A stretch of DNA of 64,000 bases, from contig NZ_JAANOW010000001.1 of NCBI RefSeq assembly GCF_011758805.1, positions 124,001 to 188,000 on the forward strand, given 5' to 3'. Shown piece after piece: positions 16,989-26,173 of this stretch. The position numbers and the translations under genes were made by a program. The stretch's first letter is position 1; every line of letters starts with the position of its first letter. The notes under the pieces are model-generated. The model made no database searches. It was not told the origin of the DNA and saw only the letters and a program-made list of their open reading frames with translations. The DNA is from Mycolicibacterium fluoranthenivorans. Its GTDB lineage: Bacteria > Actinomycetota > Actinomycetes > Mycobacteriales > Mycobacteriaceae.

Positions 16989-17665
16989 GGTTCTTCCGTG
17001 ACGGCGGGAGACCCATAGCGCAGGCTCGCCGACAAACCATCCCGATCAAACATCACCGGCGCTATCAGCCAGTCCAATCCGTCTGGATTCAGCCCGCCAA
17101 TCGCTAGGCGCGCGTACTCATTGCCGGCCGCATCAGCTGACGGAGCGACGATCGCGATTAGGTCTGACAACGGAATAGGACCTGGTATCAGCGCTTCTGC
17201 CTGAAGATCGGTAGCCGCACGTGGGTGGTGGCGTTGCCCGCGCGTGAATCCCGATGGGGTCGAACTGCTGAAACAAGCCTGCAGCGCCGCAGGCCCCTCC
17301 TTCGCGTACGCACCTCTCCCCGTCGCAGCATTGCAAGGGGAGAACAAGACTCCCGAACGCTCAAGCACACGAACCTGAATGAGCAAACACACCCAGTCTG
17401 GAAAACGGGAGTATTGCGGCTTCTTGCGAGCGCGACTGAGGTAGTACCCGTTCGGGTACGTGAAGCTGACACACGTCTTGTCTGGGTGCCGGTCGAACCG
17501 CTCCAGATCGGTGGGAGCAAAGTATTCAGACGCACGGTCCGCTAAGTCTTTGCTACTCCGGATCTGCCCATCTTGAATGATGTGAAATAAATTCTTCGAT
17601 GGAGTGAAATGAGCTACTCGTTTTAGCTGCAACCAATTGAGCGTATCCACAATACTGTTCGTCAC
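16961..17665 (-). CDS. DarT-like DNA ADP-ribosyltransferase (DUF4433 type)
   Basis: A 234-residue predicted cytosolic enzyme. LKRVAHFTPSKNLFHIIQDG (His19) matches the N-terminal NAD-binding region of DarT toxins; CNAATGRGAY resembles the conserved GNAA element; DLQAEALIPGPIPL carries the putative catalytic Glu157 in the Q-A-E context of the family. The family modifies bases in single-stranded DNA using NAD+. GTG at 17665 was chosen because GTGA overlaps the helicase stop by 4 nt and GGAGGT lies 6 nt upstream. It is flanked by a helicase and an ADP-ribosylglycohydrolase instead of the usual DarG macrodomain antitoxin. The middle region is divergent, so activity is inferred. Confidence 0.75.
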   Translation of the reverse strand: MTNSIVDTLNWLQLKRVAHFTPSKNLFHIIQDGQIRSSKDLADRASEYFAPTDLERFDRHPDKTCVSFTYPNGYYLSRARKKPQYSRFPDWVCLLIQVRVLERSGVLFSPCNAATGRGAYAKEGPAALQACFSSSTPSGFTRGQRHHPRAATDLQAEALIPGPIPLSDLIAIVAPSADAAGNEYARLAIGGLNPDGLDWLIAPVMFDRDGLSASLRYGSPAVTEEPWSPQAVES

Positions 17666-19098
17666 TGGGCCACCTCCGCCCAAAGTCCAGGCTCTCGCGG
17701 CAGGAGCGGCGAGAGCGCGCTCGTGTAGGTCACGAGCAATTCAGCCTTCGCGCGGGTAACCGCCACATACAGGGACTTTCCGTCGCGGCTTGATGCATCA
17801 GTCAGACCGAGGGTGTTAACCACTTCCTGATTGGGCAATCGATCGCTATCCGCAAACGGCAGGATCACGACATCGAACTCTAGTCCCTTCGCGGAATGGT
17901 ATGTGCCGTAATAGATGCCAGGGGATGGATCCCACCACTCCGACGGAGACTCCTTCAGTCTTCGGATTCCGGGGACGCCGGCAACAGCCCGCGAAGCATC
18001 CTCCAGCGTGCGCGCCAAAACTCCGACGGTTCCAACCGCGGATTGATTCACAGCAACGCGCTGTACCTCCGAAATCTCGGCTGCCCGGTCTCGACACTTC
18101 AGCAACGTGGGAATAGTGCCGTCAGCGGCAGGCTCCACCGGAACGACAAGGTCGTCAACTCCTGCCGCAGCCATGTGCGGCATCGTGCTCATCGCGATCG
18201 CGACGCGGGCAATCTGGGTAGTGTTTCGCAAGTTGTCCGCGAACCTATCGACCGAGCCAACTCGCAAACCGCATCTGCGCCAAGACAGTCCCTGCCCATA
18301 GATTTGCTGGTGATAGTCGCCAAAAAAGCACACAGTCCCGCCGGGTTGCACTGCCGCTACTAGCGACCGGATAGCTTCCGGTGACAGATCCTGACCCTCG
18401 TCAATTACGATGTGCCGGTATTTCCTCGGCCTCAGATCATTGCCCAATCCGACGCGTACTGCTGACGCCAAATCATGCCAGTCATAGGGCACACCATCGG
18501 CGGCACGGTGTTGCAGGTAGTGACTTCGAATTCGCCACACGGCCGACCTGTGCCCAGGCATGAGCGCCGTCTTCCGCCCGACCCGGTCTGCCTTGAGGTA
18601 ATCGTCTAGGGCCTCGATCCCCATGTCGGCTATCCAGGCAAGCTCATCGACGAAAAACCCCGTATGCCTGTCAAAGAAAGCGTTGTGGGCGAACTCAAGC
18701 CGCGCACTTGTGACGGCACGCGCGACTGTCGTGCGGAGCCTGCCGCCCTCTAGTATGTTTCCCCAACCTGATGGCATTTTTCCTATGCTGGCTAGGTACC
18801 CCCTGGCAAACTTCGCATACGTCTCGACCGCTACATCGCCAAGTGCATCGGGAACGAGATGGCGCAGATAGCGTACTAACGCGTTGTTGTAAGTAACGAG
18901 AAGGACAGGGCCGTGATTCGGGGTCATCGGGTGAGCGAGGTACTTTGCCCTCAGCACCGCCATTGTTGTTTTCCCCGTGCCAGCTGTGCCTAGCACTACG
19001 AGATCTTGCCCAGGGTCAAAGTACACGACATCAGATTGCTTGCCCCGCGGCGTGATCCTTCCGCCCAATCCAGCGCCCCCGACCGGTGACGTTGCCAT
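17662..19098 (-). CDS. UvrD/Rep-like superfamily 1 helicase
   Basis: A 478-residue SF1 helicase with all main motifs: Walker A GTAGTGKTTMA, motif Ia VTYNNAL, DEGQD (motif II), FFGDYHQQIYG (III), YGTYHSAKGLEFDVV (V) and LYVAVTRAKAELL (VI). It is short relative to UvrD (~720 aa) and lacks most of the 1B/2B insertions, like stand-alone defence-associated helicases such as GajB. ATG at 19098 has GAGGG 5 nt upstream; the frame continues farther 5' but is not helicase-like. First gene of the operon with the DarT-like and ADP-ribosylglycohydrolase genes, coupled by a 4-nt overlap. It likely loads on or exposes DNA for the transferase. Confidence 0.9.
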   Translation of the reverse strand: MATSPVGGAGLGGRITPRGKQSDVVYFDPGQDLVVLGTAGTGKTTMAVLRAKYLAHPMTPNHGPVLLVTYNNALVRYLRHLVPDALGDVAVETYAKFARGYLASIGKMPSGWGNILEGGRLRTTVARAVTSARLEFAHNAFFDRHTGFFVDELAWIADMGIEALDDYLKADRVGRKTALMPGHRSAVWRIRSHYLQHRAADGVPYDWHDLASAVRVGLGNDLRPRKYRHIVIDEGQDLSPEAIRSLVAAVQPGGTVCFFGDYHQQIYGQGLSWRRCGLRVGSVDRFADNLRNTTQIARVAIAMSTMPHMAAAGVDDLVVPVEPAADGTIPTLLKCRDRAAEISEVQRVAVNQSAVGTVGVLARTLEDASRAVAGVPGIRRLKESPSEWWDPSPGIYYGTYHSAKGLEFDVVILPFADSDRLPNQEVVNTLGLTDASSRDGKSLYVAVTRAKAELLVTYTSALSPLLPREPGLWAEVAQ

Positions 19099-19388
19099 AC
19101 ACACCCTCGACTCGACTCGGAAGCTGCGCGGCGCAAGGCTTCGCACTCTCCGGCCCAACGTAACCGATTGCCGTTGATGGCAGACCATTCATACGGCCCG
19201 GGTTAATCGTGAGCTTTCCTCCGACAGAATCAAGGCGGAGCAATCTCCATCGAGCGACACAATCAGCCGGGAGGCGAGCTCCGCGTCAGCGCGGTGTCAG
19301 CGGATTCGCTGTACCGACCGGGATTTGCAATCTGAAGTCCCCACGCCCCGGTTCGTCTCAGAGCGGGCAGCATGTGCACCACAAACAC
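19099..19388. promoter_or_regulatory. Upstream region of the helicase operon
   Basis: About 290 bases between the helicase start and the tRNA-Leu terminator. They should contain the operon promoter (minus strand). No gene is visible. Any attachment-site junction of the island would be expected here. Confidence 0.4.
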
Positions 19389-19422
19389 AAAGGTCACGAC
19401 CCATTTCTGGTTCGTGACCTTT
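19389..19422 (-). terminator. Rho-independent-like hairpin after tRNA-Leu
   Basis: Perfect 11-bp inverted repeat: AAAGGTCACGA at 19389-19399 and TCGTGACCTTT at 19412-19422, with a 12-nt loop. It lies 30-63 nt beyond the tRNA 3' end on the minus strand and ends in a short T run there. Confidence 0.7.
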
Positions 19423-19451
19423 GCGCCTGGAGTTCGTTGAACTCCTCTTTG

Positions 19452-19534
19452 TGGGCGAAGGGGGACTTGAACCCCCACGTCCCGAAGGACACTGGCACCT
19501 GAAGCCAGCGCGTCTGCCATTCCGCCACTCGCCC
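19452..19534 (-). tRNA. leuT: tRNA-Leu (anticodon CAG)
   Basis: An 83-nt class II tRNA. The 7-bp acceptor stem pairs GGGCGAG with TTCGCCC, with discriminator A at 19452. The anticodon stem CTGGC/GCCAG encloses TTCAGGT, giving anticodon CAG for codon CTG. A long variable arm (TGTCCTTCGGGACG) and T-arm GGGGGTTCAAGTCCCCC are present. Its 3' end faces the accessory island, a common integration target. Position next to fhaA matches leuT of mycobacteria. Confidence 0.97.
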
Positions 19535-19750
19535 GGATTGACCGCGCAACCGTATCACCACACCGGCACCGGACCCAAACCGTTGGATCCGAATCAAGAT
19601 CACCCGCCCTGACCTGGCGTGACGTGATTCTCAGAGTTCTGTTGGTCCCGCATCGGCGCACTTGGCCGATAACATGCGTGTGAGCAGTGTGGCCAGAGCG
19701 ACACTCCATGCGCGGGGGCACAGCACGACGACAACAGATGGGGCGGTGAG

Positions 19751-21172
19751 ATGGGTCTGGCGGACCGTATCGAACGTCGCCTCGAGTCGAGTGTCGGCGA
19801 CGCTTTCGCCCGGGTCTTCGGCGGATCGATCGTTCCGCAGGAGGTCGAAGCCCTGTTGCGCCGCGAAGCCGAGGCCCACGCCCAGCCGGTCGGCGGCGGC
19901 CGCATTTTGGCCCCCAACGACTACATCATTACGCTCAGTGACACCGACTACCAGAAGGTGAGCGCGGATCCGGAACGGACGTCTACGACTTTTGCCCGGC
20001 ACCTGCAAGGTTTTATTCATGAGCAGGGTTGGCAAACGTATGGTGATGTGGTCGTCAGATTCGAGGCCTCATCGACGCTGCACACCGGACAGTTTCGTGC
20101 CCGCGGCGCGGTGAACCCCGACTCGGCCGCCGGCACGCCCGTCCCACCACAGCACGACCGCCCGTCCACCGCACAACCAGGAGTACCAGCGATGACCGAC
20201 AACCCGAGCTACCGCGGCCAGGGACAGGGGCGGCCCGGCGACGACCAGTACGACGACCGCTACCGCCAGCAGGACGAGCCGCGCGCCGGCCACGCCGCCG
20301 AGCGCCCAGACCCGGCTGCCTACCCTGACCAGGGCGGCTACCCGCCGCGCCAGGGCGGTTACCCAGACCAGGGTTACCCGCCCCCGCCGGGCCAGCCGTC
20401 CTACGAGCAGCGTCCGCCCGCCGGCTATGGCGGCCCGCAGGGTGGCCAGCAGCCGCCCGCCGGTTACCCCGATCAGGGTTACCGCCAGCCGCCGCCGCCC
20501 GGATATCCGCAGCCGCCGGCCTCGCCGCCGCCGGGCTACGGCGAGTACGACTACGGCCGCCCGCCGGCCCCGCCGCGTCCGGACGAGGGCTACGGCCGTC
20601 CGCCCGCTCCGCCGGCACCGTCCTACGAGCAGCCGCCGTACCCGGACCAGGGCTACGGCCGCGCCGATTACGGCCGCCAGGACTACGCCGCGCCCGCGGC
20701 CCCGCAGGCACCCGACTACGGCCGCTACGGCGAACCGCCGGCCGCCCCGGGCTACCCCGACGCCGGCTACGGCGAACCGGAGGGCTACGGATACGGACAG
20801 GGCTACGGCCAGGACTACGGGCAGGTTTACGGCGCTGAGCCCGCAGCTCCGGCCGCCGGGGCCTACGGCGGTTACGCCGCCGGCGCCGCCACCGTGACGC
20901 TTCAGCTCGACGACGGCAGCGGCCGCACGTACCAGCTGCGTGAGGGCGCCAATGTCATCGGTCGCGGCCAAGACGCCCAGTTCCGCCTCCCGGACACCGG
21001 GGTGTCGCGCCGCCATCTGGAGATCCGCTGGGACGGTCAGATCGCGCTGCTGTCGGATCTGAACTCCACCAACGGCACCACGGTGAACAATGCGCCGGTG
21101 CAGGAGTGGCAGCTCGCCGACGGAGACGTGATCCGGCTGGGCCACTCCGAGATCATCGTCCGCGTCCACTGA
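19751..21172 (+). CDS. fhaA: FhaA, DUF3662 and FHA-domain protein
   Basis: A 473-residue cytosolic regulator. Residues 1-~125 are the DUF3662 domain (GLADRIERRLESSVGDAFARVFGGSIVPQEVE). Residues ~150-375 are low complexity, rich in Pro, Gly, Tyr and Gln. Residues ~380-473 are the FHA phosphothreonine-binding domain (VIGRGQDAQFRLPDTGVSRRHLEIRWDG; DLNSTNGTTVNN). In mycobacteria FhaA binds the phosphorylated pseudokinase domain of the MurJ-like protein, also in this window, and limits peptidoglycan synthesis. It leads the fhaA-pknB cluster, 105 nt before fhaB. Confidence 0.95.
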   Translation: MGLADRIERRLESSVGDAFARVFGGSIVPQEVEALLRREAEAHAQPVGGGRILAPNDYIITLSDTDYQKVSADPERTSTTFARHLQGFIHEQGWQTYGDVVVRFEASSTLHTGQFRARGAVNPDSAAGTPVPPQHDRPSTAQPGVPAMTDNPSYRGQGQGRPGDDQYDDRYRQQDEPRAGHAAERPDPAAYPDQGGYPPRQGGYPDQGYPPPPGQPSYEQRPPAGYGGPQGGQQPPAGYPDQGYRQPPPPGYPQPPASPPPGYGEYDYGRPPAPPRPDEGYGRPPAPPAPSYEQPPYPDQGYGRADYGRQDYAAPAAPQAPDYGRYGEPPAAPGYPDAGYGEPEGYGYGQGYGQDYGQVYGAEPAAPAAGAYGGYAAGAATVTLQLDDGSGRTYQLREGANVIGRGQDAQFRLPDTGVSRRHLEIRWDGQIALLSDLNSTNGTTVNNAPVQEWQLADGDVIRLGHSEIIVRVH

Positions 21173-21277
21173 GCGCCCCGAGCTGGGGAGAGGCGCACCG
21201 CTTGGCCCTCGAGCCCGCGAGCGCCCCAGTATCGTGACGGTGCCGAAAGTCGATAGGCCAGGCGGGAAGGACGTCAG

Positions 21278-21745
21278 ATGCAGGGGCTAGTACTGCAGCT
21301 GACAAGGGTCGGTTTCCTGCTGTTGCTGTGGCTGTTCATCTGGTCGGTGCTGCGCATTCTGCGCACCGATATCTACGCCCCAACCGGGGCGGTGATGGTC
21401 CGGCGCGGGCTGGCCCTGCGGGGCTCGCTGTTGCCCAACAGGCAGCGCCTGCACATCGCCCGGCACATGATCGTCACGGAGGGCGCGCTGGCGGGCACCC
21501 GCATCACCCTGGGCAGCCAGCCGGTGCTCATCGGCCGGGCGGACGACTCCACCCTGGTGCTCACCGACGACTACGCATCGACACGGCATGCCAGGCTGTC
21601 CCCACGGGGCTCGGAATGGTACGTCGAGGACCTAGGATCGACCAACGGTACATACCTTGACAGGGCGAAGGTGACGACGGCGGTAAGGGTTCCGATGGGA
21701 ACGCCGGTACGAATCGGCAAGACGGTAATCGAGTTGCGGCCGTGA
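21278..21745 (+). CDS. fhaB: FhaB (FipA), membrane FHA-domain protein
   Basis: A 155-residue protein with an N-terminal transmembrane helix (VGFLLLLWLFIWSVLRIL) and a C-terminal FHA domain (IGRADDSTLVLTDDYASTRHARLS; DLGSTNGTYLDRAKV). In mycobacteria it is a kinase substrate that supports division under stress by bridging FtsZ and FtsQ. Its stop overlaps the pstP GTG by 4 nt (GTGA). Confidence 0.95.
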   Translation: MQGLVLQLTRVGFLLLLWLFIWSVLRILRTDIYAPTGAVMVRRGLALRGSLLPNRQRLHIARHMIVTEGALAGTRITLGSQPVLIGRADDSTLVLTDDYASTRHARLSPRGSEWYVEDLGSTNGTYLDRAKVTTAVRVPMGTPVRIGKTVIELRP

Positions 21746-23295
21746 CACTTGTATTGCGTTACGCAGCACGCAGCGACCGCGGCCTGGTCCGCGCGAACAA
21801 TGAGGATTCGGTGTACGCCGGGGCACGCCTGCTGGCGCTGGCCGACGGGATGGGCGGCCACGCCGCCGGTGAGGTCGCCTCGCAGCTGGTGATCGCGGCA
21901 CTCGCTCATCTCGACGACGACGAACCCGGCGGCGACCTGCTCAAAAAGCTCAACGATGCGGTGCACGAGGGCAACTCGGCCATCGCCGCCCATGTGGAGG
22001 CCGATCCCGAGCTGGAGGGCATGGGCACCACGCTCACCGCGATCCTGTTCGCGGGCGGCCGACTGGGCCTGGTGCACATCGGCGATTCCCGCGGCTACCT
22101 GCTGCGCGACGGCGAGCTGAGCCAGATCACCAAGGACGACACATTCGTCCAGACCCTGGTGGACGAGGGCCGTATCACCGCGGAAGAGGCGCACAGCCAC
22201 CCGCAGCGATCACTGATCATGCGGGCTCTCACCGGCCATGAGGTCGAACCGACGCTCATCGTGCGCGAGGCCCGAGTCGGCGACCGCTACCTGCTCTGTT
22301 CGGACGGATTGTCCGACCCGGTCAGCCACGACACCATCCACGAGGCCCTGCAGATACCGGATGTGGTCGACAGCGCGGACCGGCTGATCGAGCTGGCCCT
22401 TCGCGGCGGCGGCCCCGACAACGTCACCGTGGTGGTGGCCGATGTCGTCGACTACGACTACGGCCAAACCCAGCCGATCCTGGCCGGCGCGGTCTCCGGG
22501 GTGGACGACGACACCCTCCCGCCGAACACCTCGGCGGGACGGGCATCGGCGTTCAACCCCCGCCGGACCGCCCCGAAAAGGGTACTGACCGCACCGGAGG
22601 AACTCCCAAAAGCACACCGCTCCAAGCGGCGTCTGGTGATCGCGGGAGTCGTGGTGTTGCTGATCGTGCTGGCCGGCTTGGCGGTCGCACGGGAGATCAT
22701 CCGCAACAACTATTACGTCGGTGAGCAGGACGGCACCGTCTCCATCATGCGCGGCGTGCAGGGCTCGTTTCTCGGGCTCTCACTTCAGGAACCGTTTCTG
22801 GTCGGTTGCCTCAACCAACGAAACGAGTTGTCGCTGATCAGTTTCGGCCAGTCCAAGACCAACCTGGACTGCGCACTGCTCGGCGTCGACGATATCCGGG
22901 AATCCGAGCGCGCCCAGGTCACCGCGGGATTGCCGGCCGGCACGCTCGATGACGCGATCAACCAGATCAACGAACTGGCCCGCAGCTCGCTGCTGCCGAT
23001 CTGCGCGCCGCCCGCGACCACAGCCAAGACGACGCCGAAGCCCACCCCGACGCCGAGTCCTGCCCCCACTTCGCCAGTCGCACCGGCTCCCACCACCTCG
23101 GGAACACCCGTGGCGCCCACGAGCAGCACGCCTGTACCGGCACCCGCATCCACCCCCGTTCCCACCCCGGCTCCGACACCGCAGCCCACCGCCACGCCGC
23201 TCCCACCCAGTCCCAGTCCCACCCAGGCATCGACCGTCACGGCCCTGCCTCCCTCACCGCCGGAGCCGGGCACCACCTGCCGGACGGCGTCATGA
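21742..23295 (+). CDS. pstP: PstP, PP2C-type Ser/Thr phosphatase
   Basis: A 517-residue membrane phosphatase that reverses PknA/PknB signalling. The catalytic domain (~1-235) has RSDRGLVRANNEDSV, LADGMGGHAAGE (metal-binding Asp and Gly), HIGDSRGYLLRDGEL and GGPDNVTVVV. A transmembrane helix lies near residues 296-318 (LVIAGVVVLLIVLAGLAVA). The extracellular part ends in a ~90-residue Pro/Thr/Ser/Ala tail. GTG start overlaps fhaB by 4 nt; the stop overlaps rodA by 4 nt. Confidence 0.95.
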   Translation: MTLVLRYAARSDRGLVRANNEDSVYAGARLLALADGMGGHAAGEVASQLVIAALAHLDDDEPGGDLLKKLNDAVHEGNSAIAAHVEADPELEGMGTTLTAILFAGGRLGLVHIGDSRGYLLRDGELSQITKDDTFVQTLVDEGRITAEEAHSHPQRSLIMRALTGHEVEPTLIVREARVGDRYLLCSDGLSDPVSHDTIHEALQIPDVVDSADRLIELALRGGGPDNVTVVVADVVDYDYGQTQPILAGAVSGVDDDTLPPNTSAGRASAFNPRRTAPKRVLTAPEELPKAHRSKRRLVIAGVVVLLIVLAGLAVAREIIRNNYYVGEQDGTVSIMRGVQGSFLGLSLQEPFLVGCLNQRNELSLISFGQSKTNLDCALLGVDDIRESERAQVTAGLPAGTLDDAINQINELARSSLLPICAPPATTAKTTPKPTPTPSPAPTSPVAPAPTTSGTPVAPTSSTPVPAPASTPVPTPAPTPQPTATPLPPSPSPTQASTVTALPPSPPEPGTTCRTAS

Positions 23296-24701
23296 CCACC
23301 GCGCCCCAGTCACCCGTCGCCGTCACGCCGCCGCTGCCCAACCGGCGCAACGCCGAACTGGGGCTGTTGGGCTTCGCCGCGGTGATCACCACGGTGGCAC
23401 TGCTCATCGTGGAGGCCAATCAGGAGCAGGGCCTGAACTGGGATCTGCTGCAGTACACCGTGGCCTACCTGGCCCTGTTCGCGGGCGCGCACCTGGCCGT
23501 CCGCCGATTCGCGCCCTATGCCGACCCTCTGCTGCTTCCGGTGGTCGCGCTGCTGAATGGCTTGGGGCTGGTCATGATTCACCGCCTCGACCTGGCCGCC
23601 GCACCGATGAACCCGGACAGCCCGACGGCCAACCAGCAGATGCTGTGGACGCTCGTCGGCGTCGTCGCCTTCTCGGTGATCGTGATCGCGGTACCCGACC
23701 ACCGCGTGCTGGCCCGCTACGGCTACCTCTGCGGACTGACCGGCCTTGTGCTGCTTGTGATTCCGGCCTTACTGCCCTCGAGGTTCTCCGAGCAGAACGG
23801 CGCGAAGATCTGGATCCAGTTCCCCGGTTTCTCCATCCAGCCCGCGGAGTTCTCCAAGATCCTGCTGCTGATCTTCTTCTCGGCCGTACTCGTGGACAAG
23901 CGCGAACTGTTCATCAGTGCCGGAAAGCACGTTCTCGGAATGGATCTGCCCCGCCCGCGCGATCTGGCGCCCCTGCTGGTGGCCTGGGTCGCCTCGGTGG
24001 GGGTGATGGTCTTCGAGAAGGACCTCGGCACCTCTCTGCTGCTCTACACCTCGTTCCTGGTGCTCGTCTACGTGGCGACCGGCCGGCTGTCCTGGGTGCT
24101 CATCGGTCTCGTGCTGTTCGCCTTGGGAAGCGTGGTGGCCTACCAGCTTTTCGGTCATGTCCGGGTTCGGGTGCAGAACTGGATCGACCCGTTCGCCGAC
24201 CCCGACGGCGCCGGGTTCCAGATGGTGCAATCCCTGTTCAGCTTCGCCACCGGGGGCATCTTCGGCACCGGCCTCGGCAACGGCCAGCCGGGCACAGTCC
24301 CCGCTGCCTCAACGGATTTCATCATCGCGGCCATCGGCGAGGAGCTCGGCCTGGTGGGCCTTGCCGGCGTGCTGATGCTCTACACCATCGTCATCATCCG
24401 GGGCCTGCGGACCGCGGTCGCCGTGCGTGACAGCTTCGGCAAATTGCTTGCCGCGGGGTTGGCGTCCGCCTTGGGCATCCAGCTGTTCATCGTCGTCGGC
24501 GGGGTGACCAAACTGATCCCGCTGACCGGCCTCACCACCCCGTGGATGTCCTACGGCGGTTCGTCTCTGGTGGCCAACTACATCCTGCTGGCCATCCTGA
24601 TGCGGATCTCGCATGCCGCCCGGCGGCCGATCACCGCCAGCCGCGGACCGAACCCCACCCCGATCGCCGCCGCCAGCACGGAGGTGATCGCGAAGGCATG
24701 A
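23292..24701 (+). CDS. rodA: RodA, SEDS-family peptidoglycan glycosyltransferase
   Basis: A 469-residue polytopic membrane protein with the SEDS signature: about ten hydrophobic helices, IQFPGFSIQPAEFSKILLL, FEKDLGTSLLLYTSF and TPWMSYGGSSLVANYILLAILM near the end. It polymerises lipid II glycan strands for elongation, working with the transpeptidase PbpA encoded by the next gene. Both ends show ATGA 4-nt overlaps. Confidence 0.96.
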   Translation: MTTAPQSPVAVTPPLPNRRNAELGLLGFAAVITTVALLIVEANQEQGLNWDLLQYTVAYLALFAGAHLAVRRFAPYADPLLLPVVALLNGLGLVMIHRLDLAAAPMNPDSPTANQQMLWTLVGVVAFSVIVIAVPDHRVLARYGYLCGLTGLVLLVIPALLPSRFSEQNGAKIWIQFPGFSIQPAEFSKILLLIFFSAVLVDKRELFISAGKHVLGMDLPRPRDLAPLLVAWVASVGVMVFEKDLGTSLLLYTSFLVLVYVATGRLSWVLIGLVLFALGSVVAYQLFGHVRVRVQNWIDPFADPDGAGFQMVQSLFSFATGGIFGTGLGNGQPGTVPAASTDFIIAAIGEELGLVGLAGVLMLYTIVIIRGLRTAVAVRDSFGKLLAAGLASALGIQLFIVVGGVTKLIPLTGLTTPWMSYGGSSLVANYILLAILMRISHAARRPITASRGPNPTPIAAASTEVIAKA

Positions 24702-26173
24702 ACACCTCTCTGCGTCGTCTCTCCGTCACGATCATGGCGCTGATCGTGCTGCTGCTCGCCAACGCCACCTTCACCCAGGTGTTCGCTGCCGACGGCTACC
24801 GCGCCGACCCCCGCAACCAGCGGGTGCTGCTCGACGAATACTCCCGTCAGCGCGGCCAGATCTCGGCCGGCGGCCAGCTGCTGGCCTACTCGGTGTCCAC
24901 CAACGGCCGGTTCCGGTTCCTGCGCGTGTACCCCAACCCGTTCACCTACGCACCGGTCACCGGCTTCTACTCGCTGCAGTACTCCAGCACCGGGCTCGAG
25001 CGCGCCGAGGACACCGTGCTCAACGGCTCCGACGAGCGCCTGTTCGGACGGCGCCTGGCCGACTTCTTCACCGGCCGTGACCCACGCGGCGGCAATGTGT
25101 CGACCACGATCAACCCCCAGGTACAGCAGGCCGCATGGGACGCCATGCAGCGCGGCTGCGACGGCCCGTGCAAGGGGTCCGTGGTGGCACTCGAGCCCGC
25201 CACCGGCAAGATCCTCGCGATGGTGTCCGCACCGTCGTACGACCCCAACGAGCTGGCCAGCCACGACGGCAGCGAGCAGTCCGCGGCGTGGCAACGGCTG
25301 CGCGACAACCCGGATTCCCCACTGGTGAACCGCGCGATCTCGGAAACCTACCCCCCGGGTTCGACGTTCAAGGTGATCACCACCGCGGCCGCGTTGGCGG
25401 CCGGCTCCACCCCGGACACCCAGTTGACCGCCGCGTCGCGCATCCCGTTACCGGACAGCACCGCCACGCTGGAGAACTACGGCGGATCGACCTGCGGCAA
25501 CGGCCCGACGGCCACGCTGCGGGAAGCGTTCGCGCGGTCCTGCAACACCGCCTTCGTGCAATTGGGTATCAACACCGGGGCCGACAAACTGCGTGCCACC
25601 GCACGGTCCTTCGGACTCGATGAACCCCCGGCCCCGATCCCGCTGCAGGTGGCCAATTCGACCATCGGCCCCATCGAAGATGGCGCCGCGCTGGGTATGT
25701 CCAGCATCGGACAGAAGGATGTCGCGGTGACACCGCTACAGAACGCGATGGTGGCCGCCACCATCGCCAACGACGGCGTCACCATGACGCCCTACCTGGT
25801 CGACGCCCTCAAGGGCCCGGACCTCTCCAATATCGCCACCACTGCCCCGCAGGAGCTGAGGCGGGCTGTGTCGCCGCAGGTCGCGGCTACACTTACTGAT
25901 CTGATGGTCGGCGCCGAGCAGGTGACACAGCAGAAGGGAGCCATCGCCGGCGTGCAGATCGCATCGAAGACGGGCACCGCCGAGCACGGCACGGATCCCC
26001 GCAACACCCCGCCGCACGCGTGGTACATCGCATTCGCCCCGGCACAGGCCCCCAAAGTGGCCATCGCCGTGCTTGTGGAGAATGGGGGAGACCGATTGTC
26101 CGCCACCGGCGGTGCGGTGGCTGCCCCCATCGGGCGGGCCACCATCGCCGCTGCTCTGCGGGAGGCATCATGA
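24698..26173 (+). CDS. pbpA: PbpA, class B penicillin-binding protein
   Basis: A 491-residue transpeptidase, the same length as M. tuberculosis PbpA. An N-terminal signal anchor ([22 protein letters not shown]) is followed by a dimerisation region and a transpeptidase domain with SxxK in [10 protein letters not shown], SxN in [11 protein letters not shown] and KTG in [10 protein letters not shown]. It cross-links septal and lateral peptidoglycan and is a PknB substrate in mycobacteria. Start ATG at 24698 lies in the ATGA overlap with rodA. Confidence 0.96.
   Translation: MNTSLRRLSVTIMALIVLLLANATFTQVFAADGYRADPRNQRVLLDEYSRQRGQISAGGQLLAYSVSTNGRFRFLRVYPNPFTYAPVTGFYSLQYSSTGLERAEDTVLNGSDERLFGRRLADFFTGRDPRGGNVSTTINPQVQQAAWDAMQRGCDGPCKGSVVALEPATGKILAMVSAPSYDPNELASHDGSEQSAAWQRLRDNPDSPLVNRAISETYPPGSTFKVITTAAALAAGSTPDTQLTAASRIPLPDSTATLENYGGSTCGNGPTATLREAFARSCNTAFVQLGINTGADKLRATARSFGLDEPPAPIPLQVANSTIGPIEDGAALGMSSIGQKDVAVTPLQNAMVAATIANDGVTMTPYLVDALKGPDLSNIATTAPQELRRAVSPQVAATLTDLMVGAEQVTQQKGAIAGVQIASKTGTAEHGTDPRNTPPHAWYIAFAPAQAPKVAIAVLVENGGDRLSATGGAVAAPIGRATIAAALREAS

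Noticed and set aside
1..19450. Prophage or integrative element with own integrase
   Set aside because: No integrase, structural phage or conjugation gene is visible; only a decayed serine recombinase.
20069..21169. A 366-codon minus-strand open frame opposite fhaA
   Set aside because: Mirror of the Pro/Gly/Tyr-rich fhaA region; composition (Val, Arg, Gly runs) is an artefact of the repeat-like codons.
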